Origin: an uncultured cyanobacterium
GTDB lineage: Bacteria > Cyanobacteriota > Cyanobacteriia > PCC-6307 > Cyanobiaceae
Assembly (NCBI GenBank): GCA_903823115.1
Contig: CAIJRN010000078.1
Coordinates: forward strand, 1 to 56,370
Direction of reading: 5' to 3'
Length of the DNA stretch: 56,370 nt
In this document: piece after piece, positions 1 through 8,506 of the stretch
Layout of the letters: every line of letters begins with the position of its first letter
Position numbering within the stretch: position 1 is the stretch's first letter
Notes under the pieces: generated by a model
Told to the model about the DNA's origin: nothing
The model's input: the letters and a program-made list of their open reading frames with translations, nothing else
Databases searched by the model: none
Translations under genes and position numbers: made by a program

Positions 1-303
1 GTGGGCGATGGCGAGGACACCGAACTGCTGGATCTGCTGGCCGGCGATGGCGTGCTGCCGTCGGAGGTGGTGGATGGCGAATGCCTCAAGGGGGATCTGC
101 GGGCCTTGCTGGAGCAGCTGCCGGAGCTGCAGGGGAAGGTGTTGAAGATGCGCTACGGCATCAACGGCGAGGAGCCGATGAGCCTCACCGGCATCGGCCG
201 CATCCTGGGCATCAGCCGCGATCGGGTGCGCAACCTCGAGCGCGATGGCCTGGCCGGCCTGCGCCGCGTCAGTGATGCCGTTGAGGCCTATGTGGTCGTT
301 TGA
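1..303 (+). CDS. RNA polymerase sigma factor, C-terminal part (sigma-70 family, group 2-like)
   Basis: The visible 100 residues are the C-terminal end of a primary-like sigma factor; the 5' part lies outside the window. Residues about 36-93 form sigma region 4: a linker with LPELQGKVLKMRYGI, then a helix-turn-helix with MSLTGIGRILGISRDRVRNL, which reads the -35 promoter element. The arrangement matches RpoD/SigA-type and group 2 sigma factors rather than ECF sigmas, since the spacing and the RVRNLE recognition helix are typical of the RpoD clade. Cyanobacteria carry several such alternative sigmas, and region 4 alone does not say which one this is. The GTG at base 1 is only the window edge, not the true start. 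The TGA stop at 301-303 is also the first three bases of the tandem repeat array that follows. Confidence 0.88.
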   Translation: MGDGEDTELLDLLAGDGVLPSEVVDGECLKGDLRALLEQLPELQGKVLKMRYGINGEEPMSLTGIGRILGISRDRVRNLERDGLAGLRRVSDAVEAYVVV

Positions 304-653
304 CGGTTCACAGTCTGATGGGGCACGCCTCGGCCTGGCGGCACGTCGGCTTAGCCGCATCAGGCTGTGAACCTCGCCTGGGGGTCGTCTGACGGTTCGC
401 AGCCTGATGGGGCACACCTCGGCCTGGCGGCACGTCGGCTTAGCCGCATCAGGCTGTGAACCTGGCCTGGGGGTCGTCTGACGGTTCACAGCCTGATGGG
501 GCACGCCTCGGCCTGGCGGCACGTCGGCTTAGCCGCATCAGGCTGTGAACCTGGCCTGGGGGTCGTCTGACGGTTCGCAGCCTGATGGGGCACGCCTCGG
601 CCTGGCGGCACGTCGGCTTAGCCGCATCAGGCTGTGAACCTGGCCTGGGGTCG
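301..653. repeat. Tandem array of four 89-bp units, each with a 16-bp inverted repeat
   Basis: Four nearly identical units start at 301, 390, 479 and 568, an exact 89-bp period; the last diverges near 651. Each contains GGTTCACAGCCTGATG (305-320 in unit 1, which reads GTCTG) facing CATCAGGCTGTGAACC (358-373), separated by 37 bases that hold a smaller CGGC-TTA-GCCG hairpin. Differences between units fall so that pairing survives as G-U: units 2 and 4 have GGTTCGCAG against an unchanged CTGTGAACC arm, and unit 1 has a T opposite G. The first unit begins in the sigma factor stop codon. The array could act as a chain of RNA hairpins (mRNA 3' stabilisation or termination) or be a selfish intergenic repeat. 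There are no spacers, so it is not CRISPR. Confidence 0.9.
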
Positions 654-960
654 AGAGCTTTGTGGCTTGAGGGTGTTGGCTGTTGGAGTGGGGTGGCCTG
701 GAGTTTGCGACTGGGGGTCGGGGTGGGTCACTGCGCCTGGGGGTGACGAGCCTGGCTGTTTCCGTGATGGGCTGATGGCTTCGGGCAGCGAGGACCTCGC
801 CTGGGTGGGGTTGATACCTTCGCTGCGGGAGTCATTGCCGGTCTGAGGGGCAGGCCTGGGGGCGAGAATTTCTGTATTCAGCTCAGTTGGCTGCTGGCAT
901 CAGGTAGCGACCCTCGCCTTGGGTGGGCTTCGTCCCAGCGGGCGCTGGATTCACCTGGAG
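654..960. other. Gene-free G-rich spacer with decayed copies of the 89-bp repeat
   Basis: No convincing gene is seen here. The sequence is rich in GGGG and TGG runs. Two stretches resemble the distal part of the 89-bp unit: around 778-810 (CTTCGGGCAGCGAGGACCTCG) and around 894-930 (GGCATCAGGTAGCGACCCTC). Both keep the order 'CATCAGG-like, gnGA-CCTCGCC, TGGG' of the intact units but have lost a clear pairing partner. They look like older eroded copies that extend the array toward the next gene. Short open frames here have no recognisable protein content. Confidence 0.4.
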
Positions 961-993
961 GCGGGATAGCCTCTCGAGAAGGAGCGTGTGGGT

Positions 994-1767
994 ATGGGTG
1001 GCTTGATGACTCCGGCGGGGCAAGGTGCTGAGATGGAGGTGCTCAGCCTTTTCCCTCGCTATTTGCTCAAGGGCAGCCTGAGCGAGGCTTTGCTGGCCGA
1101 TCTGCAGAACCTGGCCCGCCAGGTGGCGGCCAACCCCGAGGCCAGTCCGAATGCGGCGGCCAAGTTGGCCGGCCAGCTGTTTCAGCAGCGGGAACTGCGG
1201 CCGGATCAACCGGCGGTGCTTGAGCTCTGCCGCGACGTGATCCTGCCGGGATGTGAGCGCTGGATCCGCCATGTGATCGACAAGCAGCCCCCCCAGGGCC
1301 GGGGCCCCTGGGTGCCGGGTCGTTATGGCCTGCAGATGATCGATCTCTGGCTCAATGTGCAGCGCCAGGGTGATTACAACCCCACCCACACCCATGGCGG
1401 CAGTTTTTCGGGTGTGCTGTTTCTGCAGGTGCCGCCTCAGATCAACGCCGAGAGTTTTGATGGCCAGCTCTGTTTCCACGGGCCGGAGGAATGGCATATC
1501 CAGAGCTTCCGCACCGGTATGGCCGAGTACGTGTTGCCCGTGCCCGGTGATTTTTATGTGTTCCCGGCCTGGCAGCCCCATTCGGTGGCGCCGTTCCGCG
1601 GTGCGGGGGAGCGCTGGTCGATCGCCTTCAACGTGGTGGCCGTCCCCCAGGCTCCCCGGCCTGCGCCCCCCGGCCCCCAGCTGCCCGAGCCGGCACGGCC
1701 GGCGGTGGCTCCGTCGGCGGTGAATGTGTCGCTGTCTTCGGTGCGGCCCAGGCCTGGGGGATTCTGA
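994..1767 (+). CDS. Putative 2OG-Fe(II) oxygenase (TIGR02466-like)
   Basis: A protein of about 257 residues with the double-stranded beta-helix signature of the TIGR02466/PF13759 putative 2-oxoglutarate- and Fe(II)-dependent oxygenases. The metal-site strand NPTHTHGGSFSGVLFLQVP lies near residues 130-148. The distal histidine and the 2OG-binding arginine side are seen in WQPHSVAPFRG and ERWSIAFNV near 192-215. The family is common in cyanobacteria and their phages; the substrate is unknown. ATG 994 is chosen over GTG 988 because AAGGAG at 979-984 lies 9 bases upstream of it and only 3 from the GTG. The last 45 residues are Pro/Ala-rich and probably disordered. The gene stands alone on this strand between the repeat region and mutY. 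Confidence 0.75.
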   Translation: MGGLMTPAGQGAEMEVLSLFPRYLLKGSLSEALLADLQNLARQVAANPEASPNAAAKLAGQLFQQRELRPDQPAVLELCRDVILPGCERWIRHVIDKQPPQGRGPWVPGRYGLQMIDLWLNVQRQGDYNPTHTHGGSFSGVLFLQVPPQINAESFDGQLCFHGPEEWHIQSFRTGMAEYVLPVPGDFYVFPAWQPHSVAPFRGAGERWSIAFNVVAVPQAPRPAPPGPQLPEPARPAVAPSAVNVSLSSVRPRPGGF

Positions 1768-2073
1768 GCCTGGCGAGGATGGGTTCGGCGGGGCGTCAGG
1801 CAGCCGCCTCAGCGGTGGCGCCGCTGCTTGAGCCCCATCGATGGCTGTGTGGAGGCTGGATCAGCTCAGCCTGGTGGCAGCCGAAGCCGGCTGGCCTGGG
1901 AACTAGCGCTGGAGGCCTTCACCGCCTTCGCTGTTCAGTTCCGCTTCGACGCTGTATCTGAACCCATGGCGCTGGATTGCCCGTCCTTGGAGCTGATCCG
2001 TTGACGGCATCACAACGGCGGTTGCCGGTTCAAGGGCTCGCCATCCCCTGTTCAGTGGCCTCTGGACTGGGCT
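1768..2073. other. Intergenic region without recognised features
   Basis: About 300 bases between the oxygenase and mutY. I see no credible gene, RNA gene, terminator or repeat. Composition resembles the flanking genes, so a decayed coding remnant is possible but cannot be named. Confidence 0.4.
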
Positions 2074-3327
2074 TTGCCCGGCAGAGTGGATCCCAGGTGG
2101 ACGGGGGCAACGATTCGGGAGTCGTTCGATGAGGTGACCCCAGAGCTGCGCCAGCAGCTGCTGGCCTGGTGGGAGCTCCATGGCCGCCATGGCATTCCCT
2201 GGAAACTGTTGCCCGATGGACGCAGGCCGGAGCCGGGCGAGGTGCTGGATCCCTACCCCGTGCTGGTGGCCGAGGTGATGTTGCAGCAGACCCAGCTCCA
2301 GGTGGTGCTGCCCTACTGGCAGCGCTGGATGGCGGCCTTGCCCAGCCTGGAGGCCCTGGCCGCCGCCGCTGAGCACGACGTGCTGATGCTGTGGCAGGGC
2401 CTTGGCTACTACTCCCGGGCCCGGCGCCTGCATCAGGCTGCGGGGCAGTTGCTTGCTGTCCATACCGAGAGCCGGAAGCCGAATCCGAACCGGCGCCTGA
2501 GCCAGAACCCTGGCCTTTCGGAGGCTCCAGGCCCCTATGACCCTGAGCTGTGGCCCCGCAGCCTGGAGGCCTGGCAGGCCTTGCCGGGCCTGGGCCGCAG
2601 CACCGCTGCCAGCATTGTGTCTTCTGCTTTCGATCAGCCGGAGGCGATCCTCGATGGCAATGTCAAACGGGTGCTGGCGCGCTTGATCGCCAGCCCGCGG
2701 CCACCGGCGCGACAGCTGGCCCGGTTCTGGCAACTGAGCGAGCTGGTGCTCGATCCGCGGCGGCCCCGAGCGTTCAACCAGGCTCTGATGGATCTGGGCG
2801 CCAGCGTCTGTACCCCCCGTTCTCCTTCCTGCGGCACCTGCCCCTGGCAGGGCCACTGCGCTGCCTACGCTGCCGGCGATCCCGCCCGTTTCCCCGTGAA
2901 GGACGCCCCCCGCACCGTGCCGTATCAGGTGATCGGGGTGGGGGTGGTGCTCGATGGCGCCGGCCGGGTGCTGATCGATCAGCGCCTCAATGAGGGGCTG
3001 CTGGGGGGGCTGTGGGAATTCCCCGGCGGCAAGCAGGAGGAAGGGGAGGCGATCGCAGCCACGATCAGGCGCGAGTTGGACGAGGAGCTGGCGATCGCGG
3101 TGGCGGTGGGCGAGGAGCTGGTCGTGATCGAGCACGCCTACAGCCACAAGCGTTTGCGTTTTGTGGTCCATCTCTGCACCTGGCTCTCGGGTGAGCCCCA
3201 GCCCCTGGCCTCCCAGCAGGTGCGCTGGGTGCTGCCGGTCGAGCTGGCCGATTACCCCTTTCCTGCTGCCAATGCCCGCATCATTGCGGCGCTTTTGGAG
3301 CATCTGGCGGCGGCAGGGGCGGCCTGA
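2074..3327 (+). CDS. mutY: A/G-specific adenine glycosylase MutY with C-terminal Nudix-like domain
   Basis: MutY removes adenine mispaired with 8-oxoguanine in base excision repair. The catalytic Glu sits in EVMLQQTQ (E67). The helix-hairpin-helix LPGLGRSTAAS is at about 170-180, the catalytic Asp is D194 (ILDGNVKR), and the 4Fe-4S loop has C246, C253, C256 and C262 (C-x6-C-x2-C-x5-C). The C-terminal domain (about 285-400), normally an 8-oxoG recognition fold derived from MutT, keeps almost the full Nudix box at 319-341: G-x5-E-x7-REL-x-EE. There is a lineage-type insert at 130-157. The start is uncertain: TTG 2074 gives 417 residues, while GTG 2134-2136 would give about 397 and still keep every motif. 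The 3' end overlaps the convergent tsaE by 47 bases. Confidence 0.93.
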   Translation: MPGRVDPRWTGATIRESFDEVTPELRQQLLAWWELHGRHGIPWKLLPDGRRPEPGEVLDPYPVLVAEVMLQQTQLQVVLPYWQRWMAALPSLEALAAAAEHDVLMLWQGLGYYSRARRLHQAAGQLLAVHTESRKPNPNRRLSQNPGLSEAPGPYDPELWPRSLEAWQALPGLGRSTAASIVSSAFDQPEAILDGNVKRVLARLIASPRPPARQLARFWQLSELVLDPRRPRAFNQALMDLGASVCTPRSPSCGTCPWQGHCAAYAAGDPARFPVKDAPRTVPYQVIGVGVVLDGAGRVLIDQRLNEGLLGGLWEFPGGKQEEGEAIAATIRRELDEELAIAVAVGEELVVIEHAYSHKRLRFVVHLCTWLSGEPQPLASQQVRWVLPVELADYPFPAANARIIAALLEHLAAAGAA

Positions 3328-3814
3328 TCCGGGCGCGGCGGCCCAGCTCCGGATCGCTGGCGCAGGTCAGTTCCAGTTCCACTTGCCAGGCCCCTTCGGG
3401 TACGGAGCTGAGGCGGCCGGGCCATTCCACCGCCAGGACGGCGCCGAGGGCCTGGGCCTCTTCTTCCTCCTGCAGCAGCAGCTCATCGGCGGCGGCGCTC
3501 TGCTCCAGCCGGTAGAGATCGAGATGCACCAGGGCCGTTGGCGTGCCGTCGGCGAGGCGGCCTTCGTAGTGCTGGGCCAGGGCAAAGGTGGGGCTGGTGA
3601 TCGGCTCGTCGATGCCCAGCCCTGCGGCCAGCCCCTGCACCAGGCAGGTTTTGCCGGCGCCCAGATCGCCGCTCAGCAGCAGCAGGGGCACGGCCTCCGG
3701 CAGCCGATCAGAGGTCCGCTGGGCCAGGAGTGCGCTGGCCAGTTCCCGGCCCAGGGCGGCGGTGGCCTCTGGGTCGCTGAGCTGGCGCAGCCGTTGCGCA
3801 TCTTCTGTCGTCAT
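3281..3814 (-). CDS. tsaE: tRNA threonylcarbamoyladenosine biosynthesis ATPase TsaE
   Basis: TsaE is the ATPase partner of TsaB/TsaD in making the t6A37 modification of ANN-decoding tRNAs. Walker A is GDLGAGKT at residues 49-56. It is followed by the family motifs ITSPTFAL and HLDLYRLE and by AVEWPGRL near the C terminus. The start is set at ATG 3814 (MTTEDAQRL), giving 177 residues. The frame stays open further upstream, but that extension runs into the ahcY leader and lacks family similarity. The gene is convergent with mutY and divergent from ahcY, so 3815-3917 must hold both promoters. Confidence 0.92.
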   Translation of the reverse strand: MTTEDAQRLRQLSDPEATAALGRELASALLAQRTSDRLPEAVPLLLLSGDLGAGKTCLVQGLAAGLGIDEPITSPTFALAQHYEGRLADGTPTALVHLDLYRLEQSAAADELLLQEEEEAQALGAVLAVEWPGRLSSVPEGAWQVELELTCASDPELGRRARIRPPLPPPDAPKAPQ

Positions 3815-3917
3815 CCTTGTAGATTCGTTGCCAAGCGAGCCCGAAGCCTCGGCGTCTCCGCAGAACTTCCCGTCCACATCAATCCCATTCGTCCTCCCAG
3901 TCGGGAGTGTCCGCACC

Positions 3918-5360
3918 ATGGTGGCAGCACCTTCCAGCCCTGCGGTTGAGTTCGCCGGTCTTCAGTCCACGTCGACCTATGTGATCGCCGATATCTCCCT
4001 GGCCGATTTCGGCCGTAAGGAAATGGCCATCGCCGAAACGGAGATGCCCGGCCTGATGGCCCTGCGGGCCAAGCACGGCGCCGAGCAGCCCCTCAAGGGC
4101 GCCCGCGTCGCCGGCTCCCTGCACATGACGATCCAGACCGCCGTTCTGATCGAAACCCTGGTGGCCCTCGGCGCCGAAGTGCGCTGGGCCAGCTGCAACA
4201 TCTTCTCCACCCAGGATCACGCCGCTGCCGCCATCGCCGCCGCCGGTGTGCCCGTGTTTGCCTACAAAGGTGAAACCCTGGATGAGTACTGGGCCTTCAC
4301 CCATCGCATCCTCGAGTGGGGCGATGGCGGCACGCCCAACATGATCCTCGACGATGGCGGCGATGCCACCGGTCTGGTGATTCTTGGTACCAAGGCCGAA
4401 CAGGATCCCTCGGTGCTGGATCACCCCGGTAGCGAGGAGGAGATCGCCCTGTTCAAGTCGATCCGCGCCAAGCTGGCTGTTCAGCCCGGCTTCTATTCCC
4501 GCATTCACGCCAACATCCAGGGTGTGACGGAGGAAACCACCACTGGTGTGGCCCGGCTGTATCAGCTGCAGAACAGCGGCGAGCTGCCTTTCCCTGCCAT
4601 CAACGTCAACGATTCGGTCACCAAGAGCAAGTTCGACAATCTCTACGGCTGCCGCGAATCGCTGGTGGACAGCATCAAGCGGGCCACCGATGTGATGGTG
4701 GCCGGCAAGGTGGCCCTGGTGATGGGCTATGGCGATGTCGGCAAGGGTTCTGCCCAGTCGTTGCGGGGGCTCGGCGCCACCGTGATGATCGCTGAGATCG
4801 ATCCGATCTGCGCTCTGCAGGCGGCGATGGAGGGCTACCGCGTCGTGCGTCTTGATGACGTCGTCGGCGATGTGGACATCTTCGTGACCGCCACCGGCAA
4901 CTTCCAGGTGATCCGCCAGGAGCATCTGCTGCAGATGAAGAATCAGGCGATCGTCTGCAACATCGGTCATTTCGACAACGAGATCGATGTGGCCTCGCTC
5001 AAGCAGTACGCCTGGGAAAATATCAAGCCCCAGGTGGATCATGTGATCCTGCCCAGTGGCAACCGCATCATCCTGCTGGCCGAAGGCCGGTTGGTCAATC
5101 TCGGCTGCGGCACTGGCCACCCCAGCTTCGTGATGAGCAACTCCTTCACCAATCAGGTGCTGGCCCAGATCGAGCTTTACACCAAGGGCGACCAGTACGG
5201 CAAGCAGGTGTATGTGCTGCCCAAGCACCTCGATGAGGCAGTGGCTCGTCTTCACCTCGAGAAGATCGGCGCCAAGCTCACCGAGCTCAGCGCTGAGCAG
5301 GCGGCCTACATCAATGTGCCGGTGGAAGGCCCCTACAAGCTCGAGCATTACCGCTACTGA
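3918..5360 (+). CDS. ahcY: Adenosylhomocysteinase
   Basis: S-adenosyl-L-homocysteine hydrolase (480 residues) splits SAH into adenosine and homocysteine, clearing the product inhibitor of SAM-dependent methylations. The N-terminal substrate domain has [15 protein letters not shown] (67-81) and [14 protein letters not shown] (94-107). The central NAD domain has [10 protein letters not shown] at 270-279, and the protein ends in the conserved KLEHYRY tail. The frame is open upstream, but the family start is ATG 3918 (MVAAPSS). The internal insert with [15 protein letters not shown] fits the longer bacterial/cyanobacterial form. It is followed by a strong terminator at 5405-5446, so it appears to be a single transcription unit. 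Confidence 0.97.
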   Translation: MVAAPSSPAVEFAGLQSTSTYVIADISLADFGRKEMAIAETEMPGLMALRAKHGAEQPLKGARVAGSLHMTIQTAVLIETLVALGAEVRWASCNIFSTQDHAAAAIAAAGVPVFAYKGETLDEYWAFTHRILEWGDGGTPNMILDDGGDATGLVILGTKAEQDPSVLDHPGSEEEIALFKSIRAKLAVQPGFYSRIHANIQGVTEETTTGVARLYQLQNSGELPFPAINVNDSVTKSKFDNLYGCRESLVDSIKRATDVMVAGKVALVMGYGDVGKGSAQSLRGLGATVMIAEIDPICALQAAMEGYRVVRLDDVVGDVDIFVTATGNFQVIRQEHLLQMKNQAIVCNIGHFDNEIDVASLKQYAWENIKPQVDHVILPSGNRIILLAEGRLVNLGCGTGHPSFVMSNSFTNQVLAQIELYTKGDQYGKQVYVLPKHLDEAVARLHLEKIGAKLTELSAEQAAYINVPVEGPYKLEHYRY

Positions 5361-5404
5361 GCCCGGCTGACGCAGCGGCGGCCGCCGTTGTCAGACGCTG
5401 CTTT

Positions 5405-5446
5405 CCCCGGCATGGGCCTACCGCCCGTGCCGGGGATTTTCTGTTT
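5405..5446 (+). terminator. Rho-independent terminator after ahcY
   Basis: CCCCGGCATGGGC (5405-5417) pairs with GCCCGTGCCGGGG (5423-5435) across a 5-base loop. Pairing is complete apart from one U-G wobble. The T-rich tail ATTTTCTGTTT follows at once. It lies 45 bases beyond the ahcY stop. Confidence 0.85.
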
Positions 5447-5943
5447 CGGGGTGGGGATGTTCCGGGTTGTGAATGGCGGGGTGTGCCAAGGGCGGGTCCT
5501 GTCGCCGGCCCGTGGCCACTGACTGGTCTTGGGGCTGGGTGAATTCTGGTGCGGTGGTTTTCTGTAGACCATCGGCCGTCATCTCCGGGACATCAGTCTC
5601 AGAGGGGACACTGGTCCGGGTCCATGGGTTAATCGGAGCTTTCCTGAGGAACTTCTCTGAGGAGCTTCCCGAAAACTGACGCCCGAATACGGTCGGCCCA
5701 GCACTTGAGTGAGGTCTTGGTTAATTTTTTGGCATCGTTGCGGGGTTGACCAGGGCCTCCATGAGATCGCCTCCATCCAGTTCGGGTCGAGTGATGTTTC
5801 GGATGTTGGCTATAGGCGTGCTGCGGTTGTGCCATTCGGGCTAACGTTGCCAGAGAATCTGGCGGTGATCGTGATTCCAGGCGCAGGCTGTGGGGTTCGA
5901 TCAGCTTCCGGGCTGATGCCGTAGGCGGCCGGGGCTTGAGGCG
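5447..5943. other. Gene-free region of about 500 bp upstream of the GT4 gene
   Basis: No open frame here resembles a known protein on either strand. The middle (about 5550-5900) is more AT-rich than its neighbours and contains near-repeats such as CTGAGGAACTTCTCTGAGGAGCTTCC (5643-5668). It may hold the promoter of the glycosyltransferase gene and eroded foreign DNA, but nothing can be named. Confidence 0.35.
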
Positions 5944-7602
5944 ATGACGGCTTGTATTTACTTTCACCCTGACGGTTACACCACCACGGGTCGCCAGATC
6001 ATGGGGCGTCATGCGGCGGGTGAGTCATTCCTGCGCGGATTGCTGCAGGGAACGCGCGGCCAGGATCTCTGGATTCAGGTGGACGAGCCCGGGCATGTCG
6101 CTGCCTTCCAGGCGATTGCGGCGGGCCTGGGTCGCACGGAGCCCCTGCATGCGATCGATCATCGTCGCCTGGCGGATCTATCCAATCCCGGCCTGGTCTT
6201 TCATCCGGGTCCGGGCATCGGTAAGGAAGCCTTCAAGCGCTCCAGCGTCGGTCATCGGGCCTGGAGTCTTTGCGGCATCACCCACACCATCTGCTCGGAG
6301 CGGGTGATGGATTCGATTGTGGCCTTGCCCACCGCACCCCTGCACCCCTGGGATGCGCTGATCTGCACCAGTCAGGCGGTGCTCGGCAGCGTTCAGACGC
6401 TGTTGGCAGCCCAGCAGGCCTATCTCCAGGAGCGGCTCGGCAGCATCCGCATGCCGCTCCCCCAGTTGCCGGTGATTCCGCTGGGTCTGCATACCGGCGA
6501 TTTCGACGCCTCCGAGGCCACGCGCCAGACGGCGCGGCAGGAGCTTGGTGCCGAAGCCGAGACCCTGGTGGTGATGTTCATGGGCCGCCTGGCCTTCCAC
6601 GCCAAGGCCCATCCCCTGGCGATGTATCAGGCCCTGGAACGTGCAGCCCAGGAGGCCGGGGTCAAGGTGATGCTGCTCGAATGCGGCTGGCATGCCAACG
6701 ATCAGATCCGCTACGCCTACAGCCAGGCCGCAGCGCAGGCCTGTCCCTCCGTCACGGTGCTCCAGCTCGATGGGCGCGATCCGCTGCAGCGCCGTCGCGC
6801 CTGGGCCAGTGCGGATGTTTTTTGCTCCCTGTCCGACAACATCCAGGAGACCTTCGGCATCACCCCGATCGAGGCGATGGCAGCCGGGCTGCCGGTGGTG
6901 GTGAGTGACTGGGATGGCTACAGGGACAGCGTGCGCGATGGCATCGATGGCTTTCGCATTCCCACCCTGATGGCTCCGGCGGGGCTGGGCACGGATCTGG
7001 CCAGACGCCATGCCCTCGGCGTGGATACCTACGACTTCTATTGCGGTTACAGCTGCTCCTTCGTCGCGGTGGATGTGGAGGCCACAACCCAGGCCCTGAT
7101 CCGTCTGTTCCGCTCGCCGGATCTGCGCCGAACCATGGGGCAGGCTGGCCGTCGCCGGGCGCGGGACTGCTTCGACTGGAGGGTGATCATTCCTCGCTAT
7201 CAGGAGCTGTGGGCGGAACTCTCCGCCATCCGTCGGGCCAGCCCGGAGCTGCCCGCAGCCGCCCGGAGCTGGCCGGCGCGGCTGGATCCATTCGAGGCCT
7301 TCGCCGGCTACCCCAGCCAGAGCCTTGCTCCCGAGACCCGTTTAGCCCTGGCCGGGCCCGATCTTGCGGCGGCTCAGGCCCGCCTGGAACAACTCACGGC
7401 ACTGAGCATGGTGAACTACGCCCTGCCGCTGCTGCCGGAGGCCGATGAGCTGGCGGAGGTGCTGCGGGCCGCCAGCCAGGGCGCCCAGCCGGCAAGAGAG
7501 CTGCTCCGGGGGATTCCCGAGAACCGCCGCGCTCTGGTGTTCCGCGCGCTGGTCTGGCTGATCAAGCTGGATGTGCTGCGCCTGGTGGCCAACGGCGCCT
7601 GA
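5944..7602 (+). CDS. Glycosyltransferase family 4 protein
   Basis: A 552-residue cytoplasmic GT-B-fold retaining glycosyltransferase. The GT4 donor-binding signature is clear: VMFMGRLAFHAKAHPLAMYQ near residue 206, then LSDNIQETFGITPIEAMAAG at about 294-313 with the E-x7-E type pair, and VVVSDWDGYRDSVRDGIDGF after it. The N-terminal acceptor domain includes PALVFHPGPG-like and CGITHTICSE segments. A C-terminal extension of about 120 residues is helical and not assigned. It is isolated from other glycan genes, so the acceptor cannot be inferred from context. ATG 5944 follows a weak TTGAGG. Similar long GT4 proteins are common in Synechococcus and mostly uncharacterised. Confidence 0.85.
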   Translation: MTACIYFHPDGYTTTGRQIMGRHAAGESFLRGLLQGTRGQDLWIQVDEPGHVAAFQAIAAGLGRTEPLHAIDHRRLADLSNPGLVFHPGPGIGKEAFKRSSVGHRAWSLCGITHTICSERVMDSIVALPTAPLHPWDALICTSQAVLGSVQTLLAAQQAYLQERLGSIRMPLPQLPVIPLGLHTGDFDASEATRQTARQELGAEAETLVVMFMGRLAFHAKAHPLAMYQALERAAQEAGVKVMLLECGWHANDQIRYAYSQAAAQACPSVTVLQLDGRDPLQRRRAWASADVFCSLSDNIQETFGITPIEAMAAGLPVVVSDWDGYRDSVRDGIDGFRIPTLMAPAGLGTDLARRHALGVDTYDFYCGYSCSFVAVDVEATTQALIRLFRSPDLRRTMGQAGRRRARDCFDWRVIIPRYQELWAELSAIRRASPELPAAARSWPARLDPFEAFAGYPSQSLAPETRLALAGPDLAAAQARLEQLTALSMVNYALPLLPEADELAEVLRAASQGAQPARELLRGIPENRRALVFRALVWLIKLDVLRLVANGA

Positions 7603-7663
7603 GGGCCGGGCAGGAACACTCCTACGCTCACGGCCTGGACGATCTCCCTATTGCCGGCCCGCC

Positions 7664-8305
7664 ATGTCGATGCTCAGCTCGCTCAACACCCTCGTGGAGG
7701 GCCTAGTGGAGCAGTGGGGTTACCTGGGCATCTTCGGCGCCATGGTGCTGGAGAACGTGATCCCGCCGATTCCTTCCGAGCTGATCATGCCTCTGGCGGG
7801 CTTCTACGTGGGCCAGGGCAAGCTCAATGTGGTGCTGGTGGTGCTGGCCGGCCTGCTGGGCACGGTGGTGGGGGCCTTGCCCTGGTATGGGGTGGGGCGG
7901 CTGGTCAATGAGGAGCGGCTGCAGCAGTGGGTGAGCCGCCATGGGCGCTGGCTGGGGGTGTCCACCGACGAGCTCGCCAACTCCCGCCGGTGGTTTCAGC
8001 GCCACGGCGCCGCGGTGGTGTTCTGGGGCCGCCTGATTCCCGCCATCCGCACCCTGATCTCGGTGCCTGCGGGCATTGAGCTGATGCCCTTCGGTTCGTT
8101 CCTGTTCTGGACCACCGCCGGCAGTCTGATCTGGACCGCGGCGCTCACGGGTGCCGGCTGGGCCCTGGGCAGCAACTGGAGCCGGGTGCTGGCTGCGGTC
8201 AAGCCCGTGGAAGGACTCGTCAACAAGTTGCTGCTGCTGCTGATCCTGGCGTTTGTGGCCTGGCTGGGCCTGCGGATCTGGAAGCGCCGGCAGTCCGCGG
8301 ATTAG
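7664..8305 (+). CDS. DedA family inner-membrane protein
   Basis: A 213-residue polytopic membrane protein of the DedA/SNARE-associated (VTT) family, implicated in undecaprenyl-phosphate or phospholipid flipping and envelope homeostasis. Family motifs are GAMVLENVIPPIPSELIMPLAG near residues 25-46, the membrane-reentrant GALPWYGVGR segment, and FWGRLIPAIRTLISVPAG near 126-143 with the conserved Arg pair. A last transmembrane helix (LLLLLILAFVAWLGLRIW) precedes a basic tail. ATG 7664 is the family start; the frame is open upstream only as overlap with the preceding gene. It ends facing ssb. Confidence 0.93.
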   Translation: MSMLSSLNTLVEGLVEQWGYLGIFGAMVLENVIPPIPSELIMPLAGFYVGQGKLNVVLVVLAGLLGTVVGALPWYGVGRLVNEERLQQWVSRHGRWLGVSTDELANSRRWFQRHGAAVVFWGRLIPAIRTLISVPAGIELMPFGSFLFWTTAGSLIWTAALTGAGWALGSNWSRVLAAVKPVEGLVNKLLLLLILAFVAWLGLRIWKRRQSAD

Positions 8306-8401
8306 GCGGCTTCGTCCCGGGCACTTCGGTGTGCTCCCCGCTCTGGCCCCGCGATGACAGCGACGGCACGGGTCGCAGGCGATCGCTGAGCGGTGCACAG
8401 C

Positions 8402-8426
8402 AAAAAGGCGCCCCCGGGAGGGCGCC
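8402..8426 (-). terminator. Rho-independent terminator of ssb
   Basis: Read on the minus strand, GGCGCCC (8426-8420) pairs with GGGCGCC (8413-8407) across a 6-base loop and is followed by TTTTT (8406-8402). It lies about 80 bases beyond the ssb stop and may also serve dedA in the other direction through the same stem. Confidence 0.85.
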
Positions 8427-8506
8427 TCGACTGGCTTCGTGCCACTTGATAACCCGGCCGGGCGAGTGGCACAAGCCCCTGGCGGCAGGCTCGCCTGTCT
8501 CTGGGC

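Noticed and set aside
301-653. CRISPR array
   Set aside because: The units are contiguous 89-bp copies with no unique spacers, and no cas genes are present.
634-846. Short open frame after the repeat array
   Set aside because: It begins inside the last repeat unit, and its Gly/Trp-rich translation reflects the G-rich spacer.
3879-5348. Long open frame on the minus strand opposite ahcY
   Set aside because: It is the antisense shadow of a highly conserved gene in GC-rich DNA, with His/Gly-rich low-complexity translation and no family signature. The same holds for long frames opposite mutY, lysS, mreB and tkt.
5473-5679. Small gene between ahcY and the GT4 gene
   Set aside because: No family resemblance, no ribosome site, and the start lies just after a terminator without a visible promoter.
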